A stretch of DNA of 13,426 nucleotides. Origin: Nitrospirota bacterium (GTDB taxonomy: Bacteria > Nitrospirota > Thermodesulfovibrionia > JACRGW01). Both the position numbers and the translations under genes were made by a program. The stretch lies in contig JACRGW010000081.1 of the NCBI GenBank assembly GCA_016212195.1, positions 1 to 13,426 on the forward strand, written 5' to 3'. Below, piece by piece: positions 6,689-13,426 of this stretch (position 1 is the first letter of the stretch; every line of letters starts with the position of its first letter). The notes beneath the pieces are model-generated. The model was not told the DNA's origin. It worked only from the letters and a program-made list of their open reading frames with translations, and made no database searches.

Positions 6689-6886
6689 TTATCTTCCGTA
6701 TTTTCTCTTAAACCTCTCCACCCTGCCTTCTGTATCCACTATCTTCTGCTTACCTGTATAGAAGGGATGACAGTTAGAGCATATCTCTACATGTATCTTC
6801 TTCTTTGTAGATCGAGTCTCTATTTTATTGCCACAGGCACATGTAATCGTTGCCTCTATATATTCTGGATGAATACCCTCTTTCAA
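6689..6886 (-). CDS. rpmE: 50S ribosomal protein L31, zinc-binding type
   Basis: This 65-residue protein is bacterial L31, a peripheral 50S subunit protein near the intersubunit bridge. It is the zinc-binding (C+) type: Cys16, Cys18, Cys36 and Cys39 form the CxC...CxxC set in TCACGN and CSNCHPFYTGKQ. The N-terminal MKEGIHPEY and C-terminal VERFKRKYG motifs are typical. The start is TTG at 6886-6884, supported by GGAGGGG 6-7 bases upstream; no ATG fits the family N-terminus. It lies downstream of rho, a common pairing, but has its own promoter in the gap and a strong terminator after it. In some bacteria zinc limitation replaces this form with a cysteine-free paralogue; no such paralogue is in the window. 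Confidence 0.97.
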   Translation of the reverse strand: MKEGIHPEYIEATITCACGNKIETRSTKKKIHVEICSNCHPFYTGKQKIVDTEGRVERFKRKYGR

Positions 6887-6909
6887 ACCAAACCCCTCCT
6901 TTTTTGTTC

Positions 6910-6938
6910 ATTATAACAGAGATATTTTCTCAAGGCAA
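6910..6938 (-). promoter_or_regulatory. Promoter for rpmE
   Basis: On the minus strand, TTGCCT (6938-6933) is followed after 17 bases by a perfect TATAAT (6915-6910). It sits between the rho stop and the rpmE ribosome site and should give a short leader. Confidence 0.7.
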
Positions 6939-6942
6939 CAGT

Positions 6943-8187
6943 TTATTTATTCATCATGTCGAGAAATTCCCTGTTAGACTTAGTGCCCTTCAGCTTATCG
7001 AGGAGGAATTCCATACTCTCAACTGTACTCAAAGTATTGAGTACCTTCCTCAATATCCACATCTTATTAAGATCATCCTTATCCACAAGAAGTTCCTCTT
7101 TTCTCGTCCCTGAGGAATTTATATCTATACTGGGGTATATCCTTTTATCAACGAGTTTCCTATCAAGGTGGAGTTCCATATTACCTGTACCCTTGAACTC
7201 CTCAAATATCACATCATCCATCCTGCTTCCTGTATCAACAAGTGCTGTAGCTATAATAGTAAGGCTCCCTCCATTCTCAATATTCCTCGCCGCACCGAAG
7301 AAGCGCTTTGGCCTCTGAAGTGCGTTCGAATCGAGTCCTCCTGAGAGGACCTTTCCGCTCGGAGGGGCTACTGTATTATGGGCCCTGGCAAGTCTTGTGA
7401 TACTGTCGAGGAGTATCACTACATCCCTCTTATGTTCGACAAGCCTCTTTGCCCTCTCCGCCACCATATCTGCTACCTGACAATGCCTCTGTGCAGGTTC
7501 ATCAAAGGTTGAGCTCACGATCTCGGTCTTAACCTGTCTCTGCCAGTCCGTAACCTCCTCAGGCCTCTCATCTATAAGGAGGATAATAAGGTGGATCTCA
7601 GGATGGTTCTTTTTGATTGCCTTTGCGATTGACTGAAGGAGCATTGTTTTACCCGTTCTCGGAGCTGCTACTACAAGACCTCTCTGGCCTTTACCGATCG
7701 GGGTGACCATGTCCATAACCCTCATTGACATGTCATTGTTATATTCGAGTTTTATCTTCTGGGTGGGGTAATAGGGGGTAAGGTTATCGAAGAGGATCCT
7801 TTCCCTTATTTCATCGGGAGGTTCAAAATTTATGGCCTCTACTTTAAGGAGAGCGAAATACCTTTCTGTCTCCTTAGGTGGCCTCACCTGACCTGATATG
7901 GTATCCCCTGTCCGCAGATTAAACCTCCTTATCTGAGATGGAGATACATAGATATCATCAGGACCAGGCAGATAATTATAGTCAGGAGATCTCAGGAATC
8001 CAAAACCATCTGGAAGGATCTCCAAAACCCCTTCCCCAAAGATCAATCCATTCTTTTCTGTCTGTGCCTGGATTATGGCAAAAATAAGTTCCTGTTTTCT
8101 CATGGAGATTGCCCCATCAACATTGAGGTCATTGGCAACATGAGTAAGTTCACTTATAGTCTTTTCCTTTAATTCAGCAATATTCAT
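6943..8187 (-). CDS. rho: Transcription termination factor Rho
   Basis: Rho is a hexameric RNA-dependent ATPase that ends transcription of untranslated RNA. Counting from the chosen start (414 residues), the N-terminal helical RNA-binding region (MNIAELKEKT... to about 45) leads into the cold-shock-like RNA-binding domain with DGFGFLR (60-66) and YVSPSQIRRFNLRTGD. The ATPase core has Walker A AAPRTGKT (174-181), the catalytic region DERPEE (206-211) and Walker B VVILLDS. I chose ATG at 8187 because the protein then begins like known Rho proteins and has GAGGTGA about 5 bases upstream. An in-frame ATG at 8220 would add 11 residues without a good ribosome site. A leader of roughly 200 nt precedes it. 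The cysteine at RHCQVAD is not a family hallmark. Confidence 0.98.
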   Translation of the reverse strand: MNIAELKEKTISELTHVANDLNVDGAISMRKQELIFAIIQAQTEKNGLIFGEGVLEILPDGFGFLRSPDYNYLPGPDDIYVSPSQIRRFNLRTGDTISGQVRPPKETERYFALLKVEAINFEPPDEIRERILFDNLTPYYPTQKIKLEYNNDMSMRVMDMVTPIGKGQRGLVVAAPRTGKTMLLQSIAKAIKKNHPEIHLIILLIDERPEEVTDWQRQVKTEIVSSTFDEPAQRHCQVADMVAERAKRLVEHKRDVVILLDSITRLARAHNTVAPPSGKVLSGGLDSNALQRPKRFFGAARNIENGGSLTIIATALVDTGSRMDDVIFEEFKGTGNMELHLDRKLVDKRIYPSIDINSSGTRKEELLVDKDDLNKMWILRKVLNTLSTVESMEFLLDKLKGTKSNREFLDMMNK

Positions 8188-8389
8188 TTTTTTCACCTCA
8201 TAGAGATTTTTTATACTCATAATACTGCCTTCTCCCTGCGGGAAATAGGCTGAAGGATTATCTATGCCAGAAATACTTAGTGGGCTCCTATCGAATATTA
8301 CATCTCGAACTATATCTTGATTCCAACAGGATTATCAATATAACCAAAAGCATGGTAATGCTTAAGGAAGGTTCTTTCGAAGTTGGTAT

Positions 8390-8418
8390 ACCATACAATA
8401 TTTATATTTCATTGTCAA
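8390..8418 (-). promoter_or_regulatory. Promoter for rho
   Basis: On the minus strand, a perfect TTGACA (8418-8413) is followed after 17 bases by TATGGT (8395-8390). Transcription would start near 8383, giving a leader of about 195 nt before the ATG at 8187. Confidence 0.65.
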
Positions 8419-8449
8419 GTCTTTTTTAATATGTTATTCCAAAATCCCC

Positions 8450-8479
8450 TTGACAGGCAAAGGTGGAGACTTATATACT
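8450..8479 (+). promoter_or_regulatory. Promoter for bamD
   Basis: TTGACA (8450-8455) is followed after 18 bases by TATACT (8474-8479). It lies just upstream of AGGAGG (8489-8494), which is 5 bases before the bamD ATG, so the leader is very short. Confidence 0.75.
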
Positions 8480-8499
8480 CAAAATAACAGGAGGTATAT

Positions 8500-9249
8500 A
8501 TGGAAAGACTATCTTTGATTATAATCCTTTTCCTCATTATCTCCGGATGTGCAACCTCGGATAAGGTGGAGGGGCCAAAGGATCCAGCGGTCCTCTATAA
8601 GGAGGCAGAAGAAAAGCTAAAAAAGGGTAGTTACGAAGAGGCCAGAGAGTCCTTCAAGGGAGTCATGGAGAGGGATGCGGAGAAAAGCTTAAGCCCTATA
8701 GCCCAGATAAGAACAGCGGATTCCTTTTACGATGAAGGTAAATTTAATGACGCCATAGATGAATACAAGAAGTTTTTAACACTTTACCCCCACAATAAGT
8801 ATGCAGGTTATGTCCAGTATCAGATAGGGATGTCCCACTTCAAGCAGATAGAAGGGGTAGATAGAGGTCATGAACACATTAAAGGCGCTATAAGAGAATT
8901 AGAGAGTTTCCTCAGGAACTATCCAAGGAGTACCTTTGTTGAAGAGGCTAAAGAGAAACTAAGGAGATGTAGAGATATGGCTGCCGGATTTGAACTCTAT
9001 GTCGGCAACTTTTACTACAAGAAGGGTTCTTACAATGCTGCTGTATCCCGATTTGAAGACCTCATAAAGAAATACCCCCAATCTTCCTATGTGCCTGAAG
9101 CCCTTTATAATCTCGGACTTTCTTATGTAGAATTAGGAAATATCGAAAAGGCGAAAGAATTCCTCAATATACTCACCAACCAATTCCCGAATTACAAACA
9201 CAAAAGGGATGCAGACAGGATCCTCTCCAGACTCAACGAAAAAAGGTAA
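8500..9249 (+). CDS. bamD: Outer-membrane assembly lipoprotein BamD (YfiO/ComL family)
   Basis: The 249-residue product is a predicted lipoprotein of the BAM complex, which inserts beta-barrel proteins into the outer membrane. Residues 1-16 are a hydrophobic signal ending in the lipobox IISGC, with Cys17 as the lipidated residue. The rest is a series of tetratricopeptide-like helical repeats, visible as LYKEAEEKLKKGSYEEARESF, ADSFYDEGKFNDAIDEYKKFL, NFYYKKGSYNAAVSRFEDLI and YNLGLSYVELGNIEKAKEFL. The YPHNKYAGYVQYQIGMSHF segment is typical of BamD. It has a strong promoter and an AGGAGG ribosome site. A related tetratricopeptide lipoprotein is the main alternative. The presence of BamD points to an outer membrane. 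The next gene overlaps its 3' end by 41 bp. Confidence 0.9.
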   Translation: MERLSLIIILFLIISGCATSDKVEGPKDPAVLYKEAEEKLKKGSYEEARESFKGVMERDAEKSLSPIAQIRTADSFYDEGKFNDAIDEYKKFLTLYPHNKYAGYVQYQIGMSHFKQIEGVDRGHEHIKGAIRELESFLRNYPRSTFVEEAKEKLRRCRDMAAGFELYVGNFYYKKGSYNAAVSRFEDLIKKYPQSSYVPEALYNLGLSYVELGNIEKAKEFLNILTNQFPNYKHKRDADRILSRLNEKR

Positions 9250-9883
9250 ACGGTATTACCCCTTATATATTGACTTAGAGGGTAAAAAGGTTTCTGTGGT
9301 TGGTGGAGGGGAGGTATCAGAAAGAAAGGTCCTTACCCTTTTAAGATGTGGTGCAGATGTAACCGTCATCAGTCCTACCCTGACAGAAAGACTGAATGAC
9401 CTTTCTAAAAACGGCAAGATCCATTACCTTAAGAAAGTCTACGAAAAAGGTGATCTGGAAGGGTCCTTTCTTGTTATTTCTGCAGTGGGTAATAAAGGGA
9501 TAAACAGGAAAGTTTCCCGGGAGGTAGAATCCTCCTGTTGTTTATTTAATGCAGTTGACGACACGGAGGTGAGTAATTTTATTGTTCCTTCTCTCATTAA
9601 CAGGGGAAGGCTTCTTATCGCCATATCTACAAGTGGAGTCAGCCCTGCCCTTTCAAAGAAAATAAGAAAGGAACTTGAGAAGAAATACGACAGGGAATAT
9701 GCCCTGTTCTTGAATATGGTAGAGGGGGTCAGAAAAAGACTGTTGAGAGATATACCTGCAGAGCGTAAAAGGAAAAAGATCTTTCAGCATCTTGCAAATT
9801 CTGACTTGATAGATGTTATCAAAAAGAAGGGGGTTAAGGCAGCCAGGATGAGGCTGGAGAAAATCATCCGAGAAAACTTATAA
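9209..9883 (+). CDS. Precorrin-2 dehydrogenase / sirohydrochlorin ferrochelatase (CysG N-terminal/Met8p type)
   Basis: This family oxidises precorrin-2 to sirohydrochlorin with NAD and, in bifunctional members, inserts iron to make siroheme. The 224-residue protein shows the N-terminal Rossmann fold YYPLYIDLEGKKVSVVGGGEVSERK, with the glycine loop at 32-34, and the catalytic aspartate region FNAVDD (113-118). It also has STSGVSPALSKKIRKELE and a helical C-terminal dimerisation region. It lacks the CysG methyltransferase domain, so uroporphyrinogen methylation must come from another protein. The ATG lies inside bamD, 41 bp before its stop, and has no properly spaced ribosome site, but no other in-frame start precedes the conserved YYPLYIDLEG. 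Translational coupling to bamD is inferred. The 3' end overlaps the convergent exporter gene by 20 bp. Confidence 0.9.
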   Translation: MQTGSSPDSTKKGKRYYPLYIDLEGKKVSVVGGGEVSERKVLTLLRCGADVTVISPTLTERLNDLSKNGKIHYLKKVYEKGDLEGSFLVISAVGNKGINRKVSREVESSCCLFNAVDDTEVSNFIVPSLINRGRLLIAISTSGVSPALSKKIRKELEKKYDREYALFLNMVEGVRKRLLRDIPAERKRKKIFQHLANSDLIDVIKKKGVKAARMRLEKIIRENL

Positions 9884-10733
9884 TAGCAACCCCTGCTACC
9901 ATTATTGCAGAACTGAGGAGCCTCTCTCCGATTCTTCCTTCCCTGAAGATAAGGTGTCCGTATATCACACTGAATACCAGGTTTGTTCTTTTTATTGCTA
10001 TCATATAGGCAACATCTGTAAGAACTATCGCGAACACATGGAAGATAACCATAAGGGCTATAAAAAGACCTATCGAGAAATAAATAAAGATATTCCCTTT
10101 AATGTTTAATCTTCCCTGGGACTTAGTGAGGGCTATAGGTGTGAAGGCAGCCGTCAGGATAAGGTAATAGACAATACCGAAGAAAACAGGGCTTGAATTT
10201 ACTATTGCGAGCTTCCCGAAGTTTGCTGTGACGCTATAAATAAATGCCACAATGATCATATAGACAGAACCCCTCTCCTTCATAATAGCCCTCAAAGGTT
10301 CAAGTAGACCCTGCGGTTTTTTCAATTCATGGATATTAAGTGTATAGGCACCGGTCACAATAAGTATTATACCGATGATCCCTGGAATTGAAGGCGTCTC
10401 TCCAAGAATTATGAGAGAGGTTATTATCAGGAAGAGCGGGGTGAAGGATAGAAAAGGTATTGTTAAAGATAATGGCGAAACCTTGATCGCCTTTATATAA
10501 AGAATCGTTGCCGCTATCTCTAAAGGGAGAAGGATAATGATACTTATCCAGAAGGTCTTATCAATCTTCGGGATTTCTATGAATAAAAGGGCAAGGAGAA
10601 AATAAGGTAAAGAAAAGAGCAGTCTGATCCAGGCTATGCTATATTCATCGGCCCTCTCAAGGCCTTTCTTACTCAGGGTATCAGCAGTGGACAGGGAAAA
10701 AGCAGAGAGAAGGGAATACAGAACCCAGAGCAT
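9864..10733 (-). CDS. EamA-family (drug/metabolite) membrane transporter
   Basis: This is an inner-membrane protein of about 289 residues with ten predicted hydrophobic helices in two homologous halves. This is the layout of the EamA branch of the drug/metabolite transporter superfamily, usually exporters of amino acids or small metabolites. The first half ends in FLIITSLIILGETPSIPGI and the second in VIYGHLIFREGRIG, the paired [GR]E motifs after the penultimate helix of each half. A hydrophilic linker (LKKPQGLLEPLRAIMKERG) separates the halves. I prefer ATG at 10733 because MLWVLYSLLSAF resembles family N-termini; TTG at 10748 would add five residues. Neither has a clear ribosome site. The substrate cannot be told from the sequence. 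The 3' end overlaps the convergent tetrapyrrole gene. Confidence 0.85.
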   Translation of the reverse strand: MLWVLYSLLSAFSLSTADTLSKKGLERADEYSIAWIRLLFSLPYFLLALLFIEIPKIDKTFWISIIILLPLEIAATILYIKAIKVSPLSLTIPFLSFTPLFLIITSLIILGETPSIPGIIGIILIVTGAYTLNIHELKKPQGLLEPLRAIMKERGSVYMIIVAFIYSVTANFGKLAIVNSSPVFFGIVYYLILTAAFTPIALTKSQGRLNIKGNIFIYFSIGLFIALMVIFHVFAIVLTDVAYMIAIKRTNLVFSVIYGHLIFREGRIGERLLSSAIMVAGVAIISFLG

Positions 10734-10788
10734 GGATAAGTATATCAAAAAACCGAAACTATGTGCTATCCGTTTTTCAGGCCTACCC

Positions 10789-10817
10789 TTGACTTTGTTA
10801 GATTTTTAACTTATTCT
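10789..10817 (+). promoter_or_regulatory. Candidate promoter for the corrinoid-activator gene
   Basis: TTGACT (10789-10794) is followed after 17 bases by TATTCT (10812-10817). The transcript would begin with the two palindromic repeats before reaching the GTG start at 10925. Confidence 0.5.
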
Positions 10818-10829
10818 CCTTCTATTATC

Positions 10830-10907
10830 AGGGCAGGCGGGACGCCTGCCCTACCAATTGGTGGATTTGAATATTGTAGTCATAGTAGGACAGGCGTCTC
10901 ACCTGTC
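10830..10907. repeat. REPIN-like inverted pair of GTAG palindromes
   Basis: Copy 1 has perfect 10-bp arms AGGGCAGGCG/CGCCTGCCCT (10830-10839 with 10843-10852) and, read on the minus strand, is preceded by GTAG (10854-10851). Copy 2 on the + strand has GTAG (10885-10888) and arms GACAGG/CCTGTC (10889-10894 with 10902-10907). Between them is the perfect palindrome ACCAATTGGT (10853-10862). A GTAG foot plus palindrome is the known signature of REP elements mobilised by REP-associated transposases. No such transposase is recognised in the window. Confidence 0.75.
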
Positions 10908-10924
10908 AGAAAGGTTATTTGTAG

Positions 10925-12859
10925 GTGAAAAAATACAGAGTTTCCTTTGAGCCCTTCGGGAAAACTATAGATGCACCTTCAGATAAGAACCTTTTCGATG
11001 TTGCGAGGAAGGCAGGTATAGAACTGAATTCCTCCTGCGGCGGGGAGGGAACATGCGGCAAATGTAAGGTTATAGTAAAAGAAGGGGAATTCAGGACTGA
11101 CTCAACCACAAAGCTAAGCAGGGAGGAGATAGCGAAAGGTTATGTCCTTGCCTGTCAGACCACAGCCCTAAGCAACCTCTCATTAGAAGTACCTCATGAA
11201 TCCATAATGAGGAAGGGACAGAAGATAGCAACTGGCGCAAGGGCAAGGGAACTCGAGAGACTTCTTAAGAATCTTGATAAAGAGATAAAACCGAGGACAA
11301 GGACAATCGCTTTAGCTTTTCCGCCACCTGACCTTGAAGATAATATAAGTGATACTGACAGGGTGAAGAGGGAGTTGAGTACATTGGGATTTCCCCCTGA
11401 AAGGGTATTCTGTTCCCTCAAGTTTCTAAGAGGTCTTAACCACATCCTGAGAGAAGGTAACTGGAAGATTACCCTTACGACCATTGAGAGAGGGAATACA
11501 TTAGAGGTCATAGGGATTGAGGCAGGGGATACTACCGGTCTTAGATACGGTCTTGCCATAGATATAGGGACAACAACGATTGTGCTATATCTTGTGAACC
11601 TTATAGACGGTAAGATCATAGATGTTGCCTCTACCTATAACTCACAGGCAAGATGCGGTGATGATGTTATAACAAGGATAGTCTATGCCACTGAAAGAGG
11701 AGGTTTGGGAGAGTTAAACAGCCTCGTCATATCTGATATCAATGGACTTCTGAATATCCTCACTCAGAAACGCAACATAAATCCTGTCCTTATTGACTCT
11801 ATTGTCGTCTCAGGAAACACGACCATGACCCACCTCTTCTTCGGTATCGATCCCAGATAGATAAGGGAAGCGCCTTATATACCTACAGCAAATCTTTTCC
11901 CTCTCGTAATGGCAGGGGAGTTAGGTATTGAGGTTAACCCCAGTGCAGTTATTTATGCTATTCAGGGTGTGGCGAGCTATGTTGGTGGAGATATAACAGC
12001 AGGGGTCTTAGCATCAGGCATTAATAAGGAAGAGGGACTCACCCTCTTTATAGATGTAGGGACTAATGGCGAGATAGTGCTCGGGAATTCGGAATGGCTC
12101 ATGACTGCAGCCTGTTCTGCAGGTCCCTGCTTTGAAGGTAGCGGAATAAAACATGGAATGAGGGCAACCGACGGTGCTATAGAGGAGATCAGTATAGATA
12201 GAGAGAATTATAATGTCCACTTGAACGTTATTGGGGTAAATAAACCTATCGGAATCTGCGGTTCAGGAATGATAGATGCCATAGCCGAGATGTTCCTTTC
12301 AGGAATTATAGACCAGAGGGGAAAGATCAGGGATGAGATAGAGTCACCGAGGATAAGGAGTGGAGAAGATGGCCCTGAGTTTGTGATCGCCTGGAAAGAG
12401 GAAACCGGAATAAATAAGGATATAGTCCTTACAGAGGCGGATATCGATAACATCCTCAGGGCAAAGGCGGCAATATATGCAGGATTTTCTTTACTCCTTA
12501 AAGAGATGGGTTTCGGCTTCAATGATGTGGGTAAGGTCTATATCGCCGGTGGGTTCGGGAATTACCTCGATGTAGAGAAGGCCATTACGATAGGGCTTCT
12601 TCCTGATATGCCACCTGAAAGGTTTATCTTTCTCGGAAATACCTCTATTATAGGTGCCTATCTATGCCTGCTTTCGAAAAATATGAGGAAGGAGGCAGAG
12701 GGGATTGCGAGGAAGATGACCTATATCGAGCTTTCTGTCTCAAGGTCATTTATGGATGAATATCTATCAGCACTCTTTCTCCCCCATACCGATATCACGG
12801 CATTTCCAACTGTCCAGAGAATGCTGAATTCCTATACTAACGCCAAGCCGACTCTGTAG
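10925..12859 (+). CDS. RACo-type [2Fe-2S]/ASKHA reductive activator of corrinoid proteins, interrupted by an in-frame UAG
   Basis: RACo-type proteins use ATP to drive reduction of inactive Co(II) corrinoid proteins back to Co(I), as in the Wood-Ljungdahl pathway or methyltransferase systems. Residues 1-90 are a plant-type [2Fe-2S] domain with Cys38, Cys44, Cys47 and Cys77. A linker follows, then the ASKHA ATPase fold with DIGTTT (213-218), the CGDDVITRIVYA segment, VDVGTNGEIV-like IDVGTNGEIV, GICGSGMIDAIAE and VYIAGGFGNYLD. Codon 312 is TAG (11858-11860) between GIDPR and IREAPYIPT. The same frame then stays open for 332 codons with all family motifs, giving 644 positions, normal for the family. 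The downstream part has no ribosome site at its first ATG (11909). The start is GTG with AAAGG 10 bases upstream. It may be a recent pseudogene, a sequence error or a read-through gene. The corrinoid target is not in the window. Confidence 0.88.
11858..11860 (+). other. In-frame UAG codon inside the corrinoid activator
   Basis: The TAG follows codons for GIDPR and precedes IREAPYIPT without any frame change. From memory of homologues, this position (DPxxIRxxPYxP) is variable and often Tyr, which one base change would turn into TAG. TAG also ends other genes here (brnA, murA, the PilZ gene and this gene itself), so it is not globally reassigned. Confidence 0.9.
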
Positions 12860-13125
12860 GCATCTGGAATAGGCATAGTCCACCTTACGACGGATATCTT
12901 ATTTAAAAGACCCTTATGAGTATTTTTGACATCCCTGATCATCAATACCTGACCAGGCTCCAGAGGGTAGTTTGTGATCATTCCCAGTCCCTTCTCACTT
13001 ATATCGGTAGTCATACCCTCTCTATGGACCTTCATCAATTCACGAAACTCTACTTTGCTCACGGTATATCCTATGGGAACTGTTAAGCCATTGCGGGGAT
13101 ATCTCCTTTTATCACTAAGCTCCAC
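12832..13125 (-). CDS. PilZ-domain protein (candidate c-di-GMP receptor)
   Basis: The 97-residue protein is essentially one PilZ domain, a beta-barrel that binds the second messenger c-di-GMP. Both binding motifs are visible: RxxxR (Arg7 to Arg11 in KRRYPRNG) and DxSxxG (Asp41, Ser43, Gly46 in TDISEKGLGM). The strands ending in RDVKNTHKGLLNKISVVRW and AYRVGLALV complete the barrel. No output domain is attached, so the target is unknown; motility or surface functions are common for the family. The start is GTG at 13125-13123 with GAGAGG 5 bases upstream. It has its own promoter. Its 3' end overlaps the convergent corrinoid-activator gene by 28 bp, and no terminator separates them. Confidence 0.88.
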   Translation of the reverse strand: MELSDKRRYPRNGLTVPIGYTVSKVEFRELMKVHREGMTTDISEKGLGMITNYPLEPGQVLMIRDVKNTHKGLLNKISVVRWTMPIPDAYRVGLALV

Positions 13126-13174
13126 ACTTGCCTCTCATGATTTTATTCAAGAAATATGCATTTAAAACATCCTT

Positions 13175-13203
13175 AAAATACAAATAACTCTATAAATTGT
13201 CAA
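13175..13203 (-). promoter_or_regulatory. Promoter for the PilZ gene
   Basis: On the minus strand, a perfect TTGACA (13203-13198) is followed after 17 bases by TATTTT (13180-13175). This would give a leader of about 45 nt before the GTG at 13125. It begins only 9 bp from the stop of the transposase remnant. Confidence 0.72.
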
Positions 13204-13211
13204 CACCTTTT

Positions 13212-13426
13212 CTATCTTTTTAAGGACAGTTCAGGCACATGGTGACCCCCTAAAGAGAGTTTTTGATTGAGCAGGGCATCCAGGTTCAATGCCGGCAGCA
13301 TCAATGCTAATGGATTTATCTTTTCTCCGCTCTCCTTCAGGATATCCAAGGGACTTTTATCTCCCCTGTTGCCGTTCTTTCTCACCAAGTTATAATACCA
13401 GATATAGCCCGTTATCTTCTGAAAGA
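13212..13426 (-). CDS. Transposase/integrase-core C-terminal fragment (runs off the window)
   Basis: A frame too short for most ORF lists is open from the window edge to TAG at 13214-13212, giving 70 residues. It contains TGYIWYYNLVRKNGNRGDKSP, followed by LDILKESGEKINPLALMLPALNLDALL. The YYN.VR...N..D.SP..IL pattern, then INP...LPP-like residues, resembles the C-terminal end of DDE/integrase-core transposases of insertion sequences. The catalytic residues would lie beyond the edge, so activity and exact family cannot be judged. No inverted repeat of an insertion-sequence end was identified between its stop and the PilZ promoter. Confidence 0.65.
   Translation of the reverse strand, partial: FQKITGYIWYYNLVRKNGNRGDKSPLDILKESGEKINPLALMLPALNLDALLNQKLSLGGHHVPELSLKR

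Larger units (their letters stand above)
8188..8499. other. Divergent rho/bamD control region
   Basis: This gap holds promoters for rho (minus) and bamD (plus) and a long rho leader. In the leader I see a hairpin AAGCAT/ATGCTT (8348-8353 with 8358-8363) and a nested pair near the rho start, CCTTC/GAAGG (8228-8232 with 8252-8256) around TCCC/GGGA (8033-offset 8233-8236 with 8240-8243). Rho leaders are autoregulated in several bacteria; whether this one is remains inference. No gene with a ribosome site was found. Confidence 0.55.

Noticed and set aside
8288..8353. 21-residue leader peptide frame in the rho leader (hydrophobic start MLLVILIILL)
   Set aside because: There is no ribosome-binding sequence before its ATG, and the frame is short enough to occur by chance.
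11909..12859. Separate gene starting at ATG 11909
   Set aside because: It has no ribosome site, lies in the same frame as the upstream part, and its first residues correspond to the middle of the ASKHA domain. It is the continuation of the interrupted gene.

Overview
The window looks like a Gram-negative bacterial chromosome of moderate GC. The markers are a BamD-type outer-membrane assembly lipoprotein, long-form HisG, zinc-type L31, and a RACo-type reductive activator of corrinoid proteins. Together they suggest an anaerobe related to Nitrospirota or the former Deltaproteobacteria. That placement is inference from gene content and gene order, not from a marker-gene comparison.

Layout: (1) 1-560 has no recognisable gene. 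It holds degenerate direct repeats and hairpins, then a promoter region with two TGTA-N2-TACA palindromes. (2) 561-1078 is a BrnT/BrnA-type toxin-antitoxin pair on the + strand. (3) 1098-6525 is a tightly packed minus-strand operon, in transcription order prfA, prmC, murA, hisD, hisG, with gaps of 0-5 bp or 4-bp overlaps. It converges on the toxin-antitoxin pair. (4) 6526-6688 holds a two-hairpin interspersed repeat and a strong terminator. (5) 6689-8187 holds rpmE and rho on the minus strand, rpmE with its own promoter. (6) 8188-8499 is the divergent rho/bamD control region. (7) 8500-9883 is bamD overlapped by a precorrin-2 dehydrogenase/ferrochelatase-type gene. (8) 9864-10733 is a convergent EamA-type exporter. 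(9) 10789-12859 is a promoter, a REPIN-like inverted pair of GTAG palindromes, and a RACo-type [2Fe-2S]/ASKHA gene with one in-frame UAG. (10) 12832-13125 is a PilZ protein with its own promoter. (11) 13212-13426 is the C-terminal end of a transposase running off the window.

Most genes are housekeeping. prfA makes release factor 1, and PrmC methylates the GGQ glutamine of that factor. MurA starts peptidoglycan synthesis. HisG and HisD catalyse the first and last steps of histidine synthesis. The tetrapyrrole-reductase gene and the corrinoid activator both touch tetrapyrrole or B12 biology, but they are not in one operon.

The most unusual things are: (a) three arrays of the same 7-bp repeat (GAACCGT) inside the prmC reading frame, all in the only orientation that lacks stops; (b) a single UAG at codon 312 of an otherwise intact 644-codon corrinoid-activator gene; (c) the REPIN-like pair with compensatory base changes just upstream of that gene; (d) the twin palindromes upstream of the toxin-antitoxin pair; and (e) degenerate repeats at the left edge. 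I see no clearly new multi-gene defence or mobile system.
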